A stretch of 64,000 nt of DNA, taken from the NCBI RefSeq assembly GCF_902686445.1, contig NW_025920103.1, forward strand, positions 5,006,783 to 5,070,782, given 5' to 3'. The position numbers and the translations under genes were made by a program. Below are positions 44,229 through 55,704 of this stretch, one piece after another. The stretch is from Sciurus carolinensis. Lineage: Eukaryota > Chordata > Mammalia > Rodentia > Sciuridae. Position 1 is the stretch's first letter. Every line of letters starts with the position of its first letter. Below the pieces are notes generated by a model. The model ran no database searches, had not been told where the DNA came from, and was given only the letters and a program-made list of their open reading frames with translations.

Positions 44229-44308
44229 GGGCCTGGGGATAGAGTGCAGTGAAGGAGCACATGCCTGGCATGTATGAGGCTCTGAGTTCAATTCCCAGTG
44301 TCACACAC
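44229..44308 (+). repeat. ID element
   Basis: Diverged ID unit: gggcctggggatagagtgca, then gctctgagttcaattcccag. Confidence 0.82.
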
Positions 44309-44457
44309 ATTTTAAAAACAAGATACTTGATTTAATCATTTTCTCTGTGCAATTATGCTTTCAATTTGATATAAAATTAGGTTCATTTGTTTAGGTTTTT
44401 AAACTTATTTACTTATCTCACAAATTTGAAATTCTTAATGTATTTCTTTCATAAATT

Positions 44458-44880
44458 ATTATAGTTTAGATATTAGGTATCCCCCAAAAGTTCATGCATG
44501 AGACAATGCAAAAACATTCGGAGGTGAAATGATTGGGTTATGAAAATCTTAACTCAAACAGTGAATTAACCCCCTCGTGGGGATTAAGTGAGTGGCAATT
44601 GAAGGCAGGTAGGGTAAGACTGAAGGAGGTAATGGGGGTGTGACTTTTGAGGATATATTTTGTATCTGGAGTCTCTCTGCTTTCTGATCATCATATGAGC
44701 CTCTTCCCTCCATCACACACTCCATGATGTTCTGCCTCACTTCAAACCCCGAGGAATGGAGCCAGGTGTCTATGAGTTGAGAGCTCTGAAACTGTGATCC
44801 CCCAAATAAACTTTTCCTGTTCTAAAATTGTTCTTGTCAGGTCTTTTAGTCACAGAATTGAAAAAGCTGACTAAAACAGA
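44458..44880 (+). repeat. Solo MaLR-type LTR
   Basis: Follows the MaLR LTR pattern in order: tagtttagatattaggtatc, a 'cccccaaaagttcatgcatgagacaatgc' stretch, gaggtgaaatgattgggtta, 'ttaaccccctcgtggggatt', a TATA-like 'ggatatattttg', the polyadenylation signal ccaaataaacttttcctg and the end 'agctgactaaaacag'. No internal viral part. Confidence 0.82.
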
Positions 44881-44965
44881 AATATATTAAAATATAGACT
44901 CAGAAGTTTCACTTCCATTCTCCGATGCTCCACTCAGTTTTTACCTATTCCTTTCATTCTATTAA

Positions 44966-44967
<2 letters not shown>

Positions 44968-45005
<38 letters not shown>
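44968..45005. repeat. (CA)n microsatellite
   Basis: About 19 perfect CA units, no adjacent SINE. Confidence 0.95.
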
Positions 45006-45007
<2 letters not shown>

Positions 45008-45009
45008 CT

Positions 45010-45520
45010 TCCCATTACCCATGGGGACACATTGCAAGAATTCCAGTGAATGTCTGAAATTGTGGATAGTAACAAACTTTATTCTATTTTTTCCTTAATA
45101 TACTTACCTATGATAAAGTTTAATATAAAAATTAGGCATAGCAGATTAATAAAACTAATAATAAAATAGAATGATTATAACAATACACTGAAGTTAATTT
45201 GCCATCCTTACTATTCTTGTGCTTTAGGGGCATTATTAAGTAAAATCAGGGTTACTAGAGCACAAGCACTGCAATTCTATGACAGTTAATCTGATAACTA
45301 CAATAGCTACTAAGTGACTAACAGGCAGGCAGCATATATGGTGTGGATGGGTTGGACAAAAAGATGATTCACATCCCAGGGGGATGGAGTCAGATTGTGC
45401 ATGATTTCATCACTTCACTCAATGGCATGTAATTTAGAATTTACAAATTGTTTATTTCTGTAATTTTCCATTAGCTATTTTCAGACCATGGATGACCACA
45501 GATAACTGAAACAAGAGGGA
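45010..45520. repeat. Probable DNA-transposon relic
   Basis: The end block near 45445-45520 (tttatttctgtaattttcca, 'tttcagaccatggatgaccacagataactgaaac') and the start near 45010-45060 (ttacccatggggacacattg) resemble terminal parts of old Tigger-class elements. The family is not certain. Confidence 0.4.
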
Positions 45521-46890
45521 GAAAAGCTGCAGAGGGGAATCTCCTCTAATACTATGTATAGTTTCCCCCCTATTTTTTCCAAAAGGTAACATACAGTATA
45601 TAGCTTACTGTACCTTACAATATAAGCAAACGTTAAAGAAACTAACAATAAAAAATAACAAGTTCACAAAGAATATTTCAAAGAATTCTATCTTATTAAC
45701 ATACTCAAGGGTAGTATAAGCAAGATGTCATAAGAAAATAACATTCTGATATAAAAATTCTTTGTTAAAAGTTAGGAATATAATATCCTAATAAATTTCA
45801 CCAATCTAGAAGCAAAGTCCTCCATGGGAAAAAGTTAGGAAGTCTGGAAAATTGAGATGACAGATGAATGTACTATATTACTGAGATACCCATTGCTAAA
45901 GTATTTAACAAGAATCTAGAATTCCACAGAGATAATTACAAGGGTTTCTCAATGAGAAATTGGTTCTGAATCAACTCTATAGTTCTATTTTCTATTCACA
46001 CTTAAATAGATTTAGAGAGTAACTATTAAACAATATGGAATTTTTTTCATAATGATAACCTTGATTCAGAAAGTATTGATTTGTGATCAGTTACACATCA
46101 GTGAACCTGGTTGTAACTCTAGAAGCCTCTGGGAGGATGCTTGTTTCTCAATAGTTGACCATTATCGATGTGGGATCAGACTTGGCTAGGTAGGTCTGGC
46201 CTACTGACGGGATTATCTAGTGTCTATTAGAATGTAGGATAAAGATAGAAATGCTTGTTTAAAATAAACATCTCCAGGGGAGAAAGGGTCAGACACAGAA
46301 GCAATGCTCTTAACAATGTTTCAGTCATCAATTAGAGCAATGGTTCTGAGTTGTTCTTTTAATCTAGATTTTGTTCTCCAGTTTTCCGTAAATACACAAC
46401 TACCTTAGGGGAAAACGGTATTGTGAGCAAAACCTAAAAGCATCATGCTTACTAAAATGTCTGTAAGAACTTAGAATGCAAGATGACACTATCTCGATGC
46501 TCAGATGGCCCACACCACAACAAAAGGGAGGTGTTCTCTGTTTCTGCGTAGACTGCAATCTGGCTTGGCTCATCACAGGTTCCAGGAACACTGTTTGGGA
46601 TGGAAAGTTTCAGTGTGTCGACATTGCCTATGGCAGCACTGTGATTTAGGGCAAAGTATTCAGGAGTAGACAGGCTATGTCCAACAAAAAGGACCTACAT
46701 TTATTTTTGCATGCAGTGGAAGCTTCAGAAACTGAAATATGAAGGTAAAGCCTTGCTCATATGCATACTGAGATATATCAGTGATTTCAGGTAATGAAGG
46801 GTAAGAATTTGATTGGGTATAGAATCTTGGGAGCAGAGGAGAGTGAGTAGTTAGTTCTGCAGAGTAGTCAGTTCCTCATTCTAAACAAGA
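45521..46890. other. Unassigned DNA
   Basis: No gene or nameable repeat. Confidence 0.35.
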
Positions 46891-46894
46891 CCTG

Positions 46895-47235
46895 TGGTGT
46901 TTTTAAAACATGTCTGAAAATTATTTGGCACTTCTTTCATCAAAAGGTGGAATCTATATCCCCTCACTGTGAATTTGAACCAACTTAGGGACTTATTTGT
47001 ATCCAACAAAATGCAGCAGAAGTGATGTAGACTGGATCATAAAATGAATATAGCTTTCACTTTGCTTTCTGGAATACTAGCATTTGAAGTTTTTAGCTGC
47101 CTTGTAAGAAGTCTGACAACCCCAAGGCACACAAGCTAGGAAGAAGCTAGCATGAAGAGAGTATTTTTAGGAATTATGGCTGAAAGCCCCAGCTTAGATC
47201 CCAGTATTGACTACCAGTCATGTTAATAAATATAT
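46895..47235 (+). repeat. Probable old LTR (MLT-like)
   Basis: Blocks such as 'gccttgtaagaagtctgacaacccc' and the position of 'ggaagaagctagcatgaagag' fit old MLT-type LTRs. Boundaries are approximate and divergence is high. Confidence 0.4.
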
Positions 47236-47389
47236 ATCAGAGTATTCCAGTCTCCAGTCACCAAGACACCCCAGGCATTCAGCTTTCTCAGTTGAGACAT
47301 CATGGAACTCAGATCAGCCATCTTTGCTATGCCTTGTCTAAACTCTCATTGAGAGAGTAATTTTACAATTTGCAAACGGCAGAACTATA

Positions 47390-47580
47390 ATGTTTGATGC
47401 TCACAATGATAGGTAGGTTGGGTTGACATCACCTTCATTCTGTATACTAAAAAACAAAACAAAAAACAAACAGGAATGTATAGCTTACCAGTTTTGAGAT
47501 TATATAGCCAAGATGCGACATGCTGACATTACAGTCTTGATCTTTGGACTCCAGAGTTTATGCTTCTCTTGTTGTCTCTC
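47390..47580 (+). repeat. Probable MIR element
   Basis: 'tgctcacaatgataggtaggt' and, after an A-rich insertion (acaaaacaaaaaacaaacag), a 'tatagccaagatgcgacatgctg' and 'ctttggactccagagtttatgc' order as in the MIR 3' half. Confidence 0.5.
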
Positions 47581-48470
47581 ATATGGATACTATAGGACCT
47601 TAGAATGGCCTAAGAAAATAAGATACATCCAGAATTTGAAGACAAGTTCATAAAATATTGAATAAAATAAAATTATTATTGAATGACTATGACCACTCAT
47701 CTCTTGCAGAAGAAATCATAAAAGACACTTGTTCTATAGATTGATGCTGATACATAAAGTTATCATTTAAAATTGAATCAATGAGAAAAATCTTAGAAAT
47801 TTTAAAGTTATAAGAAATATAACAATGATATAATATTTTAAGAGCTTATTTTTTTTAAAAAATGAAATAAGAGAGAATAAAACAAAAAACTTGCCATTTG
47901 TTTTTTGTCAAGGGGTTCCCTGTTTAATAGTGCTCTTTCAGTCTGCTCATAAATATGTCCTTATGATAAAAGAAGAAGGGTCCTTCACACTAGCCCAACT
48001 TGCTGACATTGTCCCTATGATCAACTTCATTTACTCTATATTTGCCAAAGCACTTTTAGATTTAAATTTAACTGCTTAAGGAAACTGTCTTGCTTAGAAG
48101 AGAACATACAACAAAGTTGAGTAAGCATACCATACTCATTTGATGGGTAGTATTTTTCAATGTAGAGGAATGCTAGTATTTTGATAGTCTCATTCTCTCT
48201 CTCATCTTAAGAGTATGCATCAGTTCCCAGGCTCATTCCTAACCCAAAGAGTTGGACATCCTGTTTCAGAAGTAAGACAGTCATCTCTTGAATCATCCTA
48301 AATACAAATAGGAGGTCACTGGTGACCCCTCTCTCTACCCCATCATGGGAAGCACAAAAAGGCAAGAGTTCATTCCATCTTTCATGACTTCACTATTAGG
48401 TTATTTTGGTGATTACATACCACCAGTAACTTCTCTCTTCTTATCTCCCTTCCTTAAAAGTTTCTTTTCT
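47581..48470. other. Unassigned AT-rich DNA
   Basis: No gene or nameable repeat. Confidence 0.35.
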
Positions 48471-48473
48471 GAA

Positions 48474-49037
48474 ACTTGTAATGGACCCACTATTTGACCC
48501 AGCTATCCCACTCCTTGGTTTTCACCCAAAGGACTTAAAATCAGCATACTGCAGTGATGCAGCCACATCAATATTCATAGCTGCTCAATTGACAAAAGCT
48601 AGATTGTGGAACCTAGAGAGTTTTCAATTGATGAACAGAAAAATAAACTGTGGTGTATATATACACAATGGAATATTACTCAGCTATAAAGGAGAATAAA
48701 ATTATGGCATTTGCTGGAAAAGGGGTGGAGTTGGATAATATCATGCTAAGTGAAATAAACCGAGCCCAAAAAACCAAAGGCTGAATATTTTCTCTCATAA
48801 GTGAATGATGATATATAACAGGGAGATGGGAGAGAAAAATGGAGGAACTTTGGATGGTGTAGAGGAAAATGGGGCAGAGGTTGGTGGGGGAAGGAAGGAT
48901 AGTAGACTGAGACACTATTACCCTACCCTATGTATATGTATGATTTTAAATGAATGGTGTGAATCTACATTGTGTACAACCATAGAAATGAAAAGTTGTA
49001 CCCCTTTTGCCTATAATGAATCAAAATGCAGTTTGTA
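48474..49037 (+). repeat. 5'-truncated L1 3' end
   Basis: Starts in the ORF2 end (MDPLFDPAIPLLGFHPKDLK in the frame at 48481-48699) and runs through the 3'UTR to an end near 49037. A small deletion and frame breaks are seen around 48612-48650. Older than the 29.8-kb element. Confidence 0.85.
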
Positions 49038-49473
49038 AAACTAAAGTGTCTGTAAAAATAAAAAGTATTTTAATTACAAAAATAAAAATAAAGATGAATT
49101 TTTTTTTCTCATTACTCCTCCTTTAGATTAAATGTATTGTTAACAATGAATAGCGTTTCTTTAATTTCATTCTGTAACTGGGCTTCTCAAATAGAATTTA
49201 CTTCTCCTCTCTCAAATGTTTTCATATATATATTTTGCACAGAGTCTGTCTCGGAATATTCCATTCATGAAAGGCACAAAATACGTAAAATATTTGGACT
49301 GATGTTCTTCAAAATAGAAGTGATTAGTTATGATGCTTCAGATGCCTAGAATGATGTGTGCTTTGCACGGGCCTTAGCGCATATGGAAAGCGTTCTACTA
49401 TTTGTTAAATGATTGACTCCAGAAAAAGAACACCACACTAAAAGAAAACATACTCTCCTCAACGATGAAAAAT

Positions 49474-49491
49474 TAAAAAAAAAAAAAAAAA
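49474..49491. repeat. Poly(A) run
   Basis: An A-rich run in DNA upstream of the CpG island; no attached SINE body is visible. Confidence 0.6.
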
Positions 49492-49882
49492 CTTTTAAAA
49501 GTTTTATTTGGACTCAGCTTAAGAGGTCGAGTCCTTTAACGAAAGGGTTTAAGCACAATACCGACAATTTAGCTGTTTCTAAATATATTTCTGAAATTCT
49601 GCTTAAATGTTTCAACCTTGGGCTTTAAGGTCTTATTTTTCGGACACCAAGACTTTCACTGTAATGGAAACAACAAGTAGTAGGGGCTTTCCCGCCTTCC
49701 TCCCTCTAGGATTTCAAATTCTCCTCAAACACCACCCCAGTTCTACTAGTAAATCCATATCACAGAGCAGGCTGAGTATCCAGGAGATGGCAAGAAAGTA
49801 GGAAACTGGCTCCACGGAAATCGCAGAACGGAGGGAACGTGCAAGCGGTAGGGTGGTTGGAGGAAAAGGAACCCTCTTCCTG

Positions 49883-49892
49883 AAGATGGCGC
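49883..49892 (+). promoter_or_regulatory. YY1-like box
   Basis: AAGATGGCGC matches the YY1 core (AAGATGGCGGC) except for its end. It lies upstream of the CRE pair. Confidence 0.45.
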
Positions 49893-49908
49893 AAAGGCAC
49901 TCCTCGGA

Positions 49909-49916
49909 TGACGTCA
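49909..49916. promoter_or_regulatory. CRE palindrome 1
   Basis: Perfect TGACGTCA, the site for CREB/ATF dimers. It starts 19 bp from the next one, about two turns of the helix. Confidence 0.8.
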
Positions 49917-49927
49917 GGCACCCACGG

Positions 49928-49935
49928 TGACGTCA
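49928..49935. promoter_or_regulatory. CRE palindrome 2
   Basis: Second perfect TGACGTCA, followed by a further gtgacac half-site-like block at 49941. Confidence 0.8.
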
Positions 49936-49959
49936 CACTAGTGACACGCGGGTGAAGCC

Positions 49960-49973
49960 GTTGCCCAGGCAAC
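49960..49973. promoter_or_regulatory. RFX X-box palindrome
   Basis: GTTGCCCAGGCAAC is two perfect RFX half-sites (GTTGCC and GGCAAC) separated by 2 bp. In vertebrates such sites near a start point mark many ciliary genes, but they are not exclusive to them. Confidence 0.75.
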
Positions 49974-50087
49974 TTCCCGTTCTCTCCGCCCCTTTCACCC
50001 GTCCCGCAAGCCCGCGTCCTTCCCCCAATTCTCTCAGGCTCCGCTAAGCCCGGCCCGGGCCAGTATTTGAGGCGGCCCTGGCCCCCT

Positions 50088-50102
50088 CCAGTAGGTGGCG
50101 CC
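50088..50102 (+). promoter_or_regulatory. CTCF-type site
   Basis: CCAGTAGGTGGCGCC fits every position of the CTCF core CCASYAGRKGGCRS, in + orientation, about 125-140 bp before the ATG. Confidence 0.7.
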
Positions 50103-50122
50103 GCCCCTCCCCGCGCCCCCTG

Positions 50123-50146
50123 CGCCCCGCCCCCGCCTCTTCCGGC
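50123..50146. promoter_or_regulatory. Sp1 and ETS boxes
   Basis: A ccccgcccccgcc GC box and, immediately after, ctcttccggc, a GABP/ETS core on the minus strand (CCGGAAG). Confidence 0.55.
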
Positions 50147-50181
50147 CCAGCTGGCGGCCGCTCAGCCGGGCTCACGGTTAT

Positions 50182-50192
50182 AAGATGGCGGC
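50182..50192 (+). promoter_or_regulatory. YY1 box in the 5'UTR
   Basis: AAGATGGCGGC is the full YY1 consensus, usually found within about 30 bp downstream of the start point. It supports a transcription start near 50160-50185. The ATG inside it opens a different frame that runs past the donor site. Confidence 0.6.
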
Positions 50193-50225
50193 GCTGAGCA
50201 GAGCCAGGTTTTGTTCAACGGGGAC

Positions 50226-50282
50226 ATGGAGTCGAAGGCTGGCGCTGCCGCCTCTTCGGCTGCGGATCCCGCCATTCCAGAG
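50226..50282 (+). CDS. First coding exon of an unidentified gene
   Basis: An ATG with G at -3 and G at +4 (good Kozak context) opens MESKAGAAASSAADPAIPE, 19 codons, followed without a break by a strong donor (GAG then GTGAGT at 50283-50288). The exon ends in phase 0. An Ala-rich, low-complexity N-terminus of this sort is common in first exons and does not reveal the function. I do not recognise the protein. The position in a CpG island with YY1, CRE and X-box sites supports a real, broadly expressed gene. The next exon is not visible in this window, so the first intron would be longer than 13.7 kb. An upstream ATG at 50185 is out of frame. Confidence 0.6.
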
Positions 50283-50929
50283 GTGAGTACCGGCGTCACC
50301 CAGCTGCCCCTCGAGTCTCCACGCTCGACTGACTGGTGTTTACTTGGGGGAAGGAGGCGGCCTCGGGGGCTCTGGTGCCTTGGGCCATCTTCTGCTGTCG
50401 GCTCCGCGCGGGGTGGTGGGTGGGCATGGTCCCGGTGTTCCTCCCTGTCATGCGGCTCCTTGCTTCGTAAACACACAATGGCCAGGGGGCGGGGTTTCCC
50501 TGGCCCTCACCCCAGATGTGGGGATGGGGCAGCGAGACTCTGGTGGCCCGAGAAGGTCACGCCTGGCTGGGGAATCGGTCCCTGCCTCTCTTCCGTGCTT
50601 CCTTTATTTGGGGAGGGGGAGGGTGTGACCTCGTTCAAGTGGAGGCGGTAGGTTTGCGGCCTGGCCTGACCCCGGCTGGGGTTCCTGCCGAGTGTGGTTA
50701 TGACACGGTCTTGGGGATGGATGATGGGGCACATCTGCCTCTCTCTGCCCTCCCTGACTCTCCTCCCACCCTTTTCAGGCCGCGGCCCCTCCCACTTTTG
50801 TACTTGTTTGGGGATTTTTTTTCACCTATTTTCCCCAGCGGAAAATTTGGGGTTTTGTCTTTGCTTTCTCACCCCCAGATTGCACTGTTTCTGCTGCCTT
50901 TCTCATCCCGGTCTCTGGACCCTCCTAAT

Positions 50930-51037
50930 GTTCGTCAAGTGCTCTGTCGCTGGTCCCTCATTCGTAGTGTTTTTCAAGTGCCCTGTCACTGGTCCCTCGT
51001 TCCTAGTGTTTGTCAAGTGCCCTGTCGCTGAGTGCTG
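50930..51037. repeat. 39-bp minisatellite, about 2.7 units
   Basis: Units at 50930-50968, 50969-51007 and a partial one from 51008. Each has ttcaagtg or gtcaagtg, then cctgtcrctggtccctc. Units differ at a few positions. Confidence 0.9.
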
Positions 51038-51039
51038 TC

Positions 51040-53250
51040 CCCCATCCTGTCCTCATCTCTTGCCCCGCACATTTTTCTATTTGTTGGACCTGCCAGCTTC
51101 CTAACTTCCGCTTCCACTGAAGAGCATTTTTGCACTTCTCTTACCCCGGTCCTCTCGAGGCCCTCTGCTTCATTCCACCGCTCCCTTACATCGTTATCTA
51201 TTGTTATCTTCAGGAACCCTTCTGGACACTCTAAATCTACTCACTTTCTGAACCCCAAAGCTGTCAAGATTCCCTCAGGTTTCACTTGGCTCCTTGCACC
51301 CTTACACTACTGGCACCTTTTGATTGGTCCCTCAGTGTGCATTCACACCTCTTTCTTCTTCTTTTTTTTTAAGTAAATTTGATTTTCCTGTGTTGCCCTC
51401 CTTTTTGTCCTGTTTTTCTCTTTTACTTTTCCTCTTTAATTTTTGCCTTTTCTGTTTTTGCACTATTAAGCCTCTTGTCACCTTGTCAGTTTATTTAATT
51501 TACATTTTTATTACATAAACTACACTGTATTCAGTATTTGGTACCTTACTACATAGAACAATATACACTATTATACTTCACAAATAATAATGTAATATCT
51601 GACCTAACTGTACTATTATTGACTAGATGTTGTGGCTTGTTGTGTAGACTTTGCTCAGAGTTCTTTTCTTTCCTACTACTTAACATCTTGTTTCAAAATT
51701 CTCATAACATTTTACTCTCATCTCTGCAATTTTCTTTTTCTTGCCTCATCATCCTTATTTTTGAAATTAGTCTAATATATTTTCTTTATTCAGTAGCAGT
51801 TTATTGTTTTCCATCTTTATATCATCTGCCTCTGCCCAGAATGTGTTCTGTACATCATTTGATCTAGTCTAGATTTCCCCTTTTTTCTTATTTAAGTTGA
51901 AATCATTTCACTTTCCAGTTTGCATTTCTGCTCACATCAGTTCCTACTAATACTCATTTCTCTCAACTGCTTGGATTCCTAGGATAAAGCTCTTCCCTTC
52001 ATCCAGTTCCTAGTTTATTCTGTTTCCCTTGCCCTGTTACCATTCATTCTGTCTTGTTTCCTGGATTTTGGCACTTAACTTACTGAAACTTCCTCTTGTC
52101 TTTCCCACACATCCACATTCCTTCTTATTTATAAACTTCTTTGTTCTGTTGACATAGAAATTTATTTTTAGGATACATTGTTTCCAATGGATAAATATGA
52201 GGGGTCACATCTACTGTCTGTTTTCTCCTGGAATCGGAAATGCCTTTGTCTTATGAGGCACAGGTGCCTTTGGACTTTATTTACTCTGCCCTGCATGTGT
52301 GGTTTGTTGACTTGTATTGATGTTTGAAGGATACTACAGAGAAGACTAGATGAATTAATGAGTAAGAGTTATGAAATTGTAATTCTCGGATACACCATTG
52401 TTTACATTGAGAATTTAGTTTCAGAGTTATTGGGACACTTTGCAATTCTATAGAGAAGGCTTTTGTTAAGTCTAATTTCTGCCCTGCTATTTCACTTAAA
52501 AGGGCCTGGTCGTTTGGAATTCTACCTGCTGAAGAGTGCCCTAGGTGAGCACTAGGGCTATGATTTTCTGTATTTGGCACACTTCCTGGGCAGTTCCCAC
52601 ATCAAGTGCTTGAGAACTTCTAGGTTAAATGAAGTTAAGTTTAAATTGCCAGCAGTTGGAAAATATGTTTGCATCTTTTGAAACTGTAAGGGTATTCTTT
52701 AATTTTATTTAGTAAAAAGCAAATGTTTTCCACTGATTCCCTCCACCCAGGTTTTGATGTTTAGTGATGAAAGTTTTATCCTTAGTGCTTTTTATAAGAA
52801 CTAATAATAAAGGTATTTATGTGGGGGAATATAAATGATAAAAAGTGGACCTCTTTTGAGTGTAGATATCAAGATTATGATGACAAAATTCCTTCAAGAT
52901 ACAATTTTTAATTTGAAGTTGATATTCAGTGTAAATTGACATGTCCTATGATTTTTTAATTAAATTGTCTTCCTTGTACTGCACTAAGAAGTGTAACAAC
53001 ATATTACATTCTGAAGATTTATCTTAACTGTCATTAAAATATAAAGCTTTAAAAATGTGTCAAGAGGAAAATTTCATCTGTGATAAATAAATTCTAATTA
53101 CAGAGGGAAAACACATGTTGAAAAGTCAGAAATGTAAGTATAAAAAGGAAAAAAAAAGTCAAATATAATCTTAACCACCAAGATAAAATTACTATAAACA
53201 TTTTGGTGTATGACTAATCTTTCTGTGTTGATGTAGTACAGTGTATGTGA
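51040..53250. other. Pyrimidine-rich intronic DNA
   Basis: T- and C-rich on the + strand up to about 52.2 kb, then AT-rich. Open frames here (for example 51032-51376 and 51538-51867) have no motif. No nameable repeat. Confidence 0.4.
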
Positions 53251-53254
53251 TTTA

Positions 53255-53450
53255 TAGCTTCCCCTTCCCCCACTAGAAATTGAACCCAGAACCTCACACC
53301 TGCTAGGTAAGCTCTACCTCAGACTGTGTCCCCATCCCTTTTTTATTTATTTAGCCAGTGTCTCTGAGTTGTCCAGGTTGTCCTTGAACTTCAGATCCTT
53401 ATGCTTCAACCTCCTAAGTAATTGAAATTACAGGTGTGTGCCATGTCCAA
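53255..53450 (-). repeat. B1-ID composite SINE, diverged
   Basis: Complement of an ID half (actagaaattgaacccagaa, acctgctaggtaagctctac), linker and B1-like half (caacctcctaagtaattgaa). Confidence 0.8.
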
Positions 53451-53871
53451 TTTGTAATTCTTTTTAACTTAAAAATATAGCAAATATTTTTATATATCAT
53501 TAGCTAATCATGATTTAACTAATCAGCTTTTTTGGATGTGTTATTTTCTTTTTTTTTTTTTACTGTTATCAAACATCTTGGATATAGACTGTAGATTTTA
53601 GTGTTTAAAATTACTTTGAGGGATGATCAGATCTCATGTACTGTATTGTTATTACTTTTTAGGGCTTGAATTAGAATATTGTGACAGGAACTTATTAAAT
53701 GTTTATGAAATTAATGTTTATACTTCGAGCATTAAATGTTTACTTTTAATCATTCATATTTCTTTGATGTGTTTTTCAGGCTTTTTGTGAAATCTCTGTT
53801 TTTTTCTGTTGGATTTACTGTCTCTATAAATTACAGAACCCCTTGTGCCTATCTCATGACAAATTTGTTTT

Positions 53872-53946
53872 TCTGTGGGTCTGGAGGTTGAACCCAGAGC
53901 CTCATGCATGCTAGGCAATCACTCTATTACTGAACTTCATTCTCAA
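53872..53946 (-). repeat. ID element
   Basis: Complement: ggaggttgaacccagagcct, then gcatgctaggcaatcactct. Confidence 0.8.
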
Positions 53947-54744
53947 TTTGATGTCGCTTTCTTTGACATTGTGGTATATGGTATAATATGAAAATAAGAT
54001 ACAATAAATACACCAATTGTAAAAAATATGTGATACTAGGATTTTACCCTGTTCCTCTTATACTGTTTCTGTAGAGGGTTGTTCCTTACATTTGGATTAC
54101 AATCACAATTATATTTTCTTGTTTTCAAGATGTCTTATGGACAATTTTGGTTAAGCTGTGTAATTATGATAATGCAATGACTAGGGAATATTCTGGGATG
54201 GTATCTCCTTTATAATGAGGTCCACTGTATTTGTGAACCAGGGGTTGTATTGCATCATATCCCTGAAAAGTGGTATTCCCACTGAGATAGGTGCTGTACA
54301 GTTCTGGCTATTGCTCTTAATATTTGTCTAGATATATTCAAAGGTTTCCTTTATGTAAAAAATTATGCAACAGCTGATTTTGGTATTTGTGTTCCCTTTG
54401 GTACCCTTTTCTTTCCCATTTGTGAACTCCTTTAGGCATCCACTTACTCCTTTTATTTAGGAAATTATCTGATACTGGTCACTTATATTCGTTGGCAGTT
54501 GATTGTCAGTGAACAGGTGAGAAAGGAGTATTGGATGGGATACTTTAATGTAGTAAACCTGGGCATAAATTTGATTTAATTATATTTGGACAGTAGAAAA
54601 ATTATATTAGGATAACAATCGAGAGCAGTCTGATTTTTCTTGTTTTTCTGATCCCTGCTTTCCTGATTAGGATTAATAGGTAGCAGATCTAGCTAATAGA
54701 ACCTGTATTCTGTGAGTGATGTGGAAGTTGCATCTTATTTTGGC

Positions 54745-54955
54745 TTTTTTTTTTTTTCACCTGGAATTGGACTTAAAGACACTTAACCACTAAGCCACAT
54801 CCCCAGCTCCCTAATTATATTTTATTAGAGACAGGGTCCCGCTGAGTTGCTTGGACCTTGCTAAGTTGCTGGGGCTGGCTTTGAATTCACATTTCTTCTG
54901 CCTCAGCCTCCTGAGCTTCTAGGATTACAGGCACATGCTACCATGCCCCGCCATT
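54745..54955 (-). repeat. B1-ID composite SINE
   Basis: T run, ID half (ggaattggacttaaagacac, gccacatccccagctccc), linker (attatattttattagagaca) and B1-like half (agcctcctgagcttctagga). Confidence 0.88.
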
Positions 54956-55704
54956 TTTTGGCATTTTCTTAGACCTGGTGCCCACCTTGTAAAGTGAGGC
55001 AACTACTTGGTGTTCTTCCTTGTCTTTTTTTCTGTAATCATAAAATGTTTTCTCCTTCAGAACTGATAAAGTGCATCTTGTTTTGATAACTTGATATTTA
55101 ATTTAGCTGAGAACTTATTGAACATTTTGTCATAATTCCCTTGTTTCATGAAAATTTGGATGTTCCTAATTTCAATATTTCTGCCTCAAATTATCATTGA
55201 CTTTTTTTTAAATCTCTTACTATTTCTCAGCCTTAAATTATTTTAAGTTTTTGTTCATTCTCTTTATTTCACCTATATTGGTTTTTCTGTAAAGTCATAA
55301 TCAAGAATAGTTATAGAACTTCTGGTTTCAAAGTAAGTGGGCCTGTTTGGGAGTTTTTCTGTCTTTTACAGTTAGGTAGGGCTTTATTAATTGTAGTGCT
55401 AGAGATAAATTTGTTAGTAACACAAAACAAAAAAAGCTTAATTTTTTCCTTCCTTAAATATTTTATGGAGGCATCGATATGTTCTTGGAGGTAGTTTTTA
55501 TTTTGCAGTCTCTTTGGGCTACTAACCTAATTTACTGTCATACTTAATTAGTGTGATAGACAGAAGAAACTCTTACTACTGACTGTACCCTAACATTAAG
55601 CAATTATTTTTTTTCATCCCTCTACCCTCTGAGATTATCTTCTCAAGTGTCATAAACTGTGTAGAAAATTTAATTGTGTCTAACACAGGGGTTAACACAC
55701 TTTC

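Larger units (their letters stand above)
49800..50720. promoter_or_regulatory. CpG island promoter
   Basis: The only stretch in the window dense in CpG, with GC content far above the surroundings. It contains CRE, X-box, CTCF, Sp1, ETS and YY1 consensus sites and overlaps the first coding exon of an unidentified + strand gene. There is a weak TATA-like ttataag at 50178-50184. A divergent transcript to the left is possible, but I see no coding sign of one. Confidence 0.85.

Noticed and set aside
44458..44880. Possible endogenous retrovirus with coding part
   Set aside because: Only a solo MaLR LTR is present; no internal sequence or primer binding site was found.
50095..50651. Longer open frames through the CpG island, including one from 50211 that contains the exon-1 peptide and runs to 50651
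   Set aside because: They read through a strong splice donor at 50283 into intron sequence; absence of stops follows from GC richness. Only the part up to 50282 is supported.
50516..51104. Open frames of 136 and 171 codons with a repeated peptide
   Set aside because: The peptide repeat is the 39-bp minisatellite in translation.
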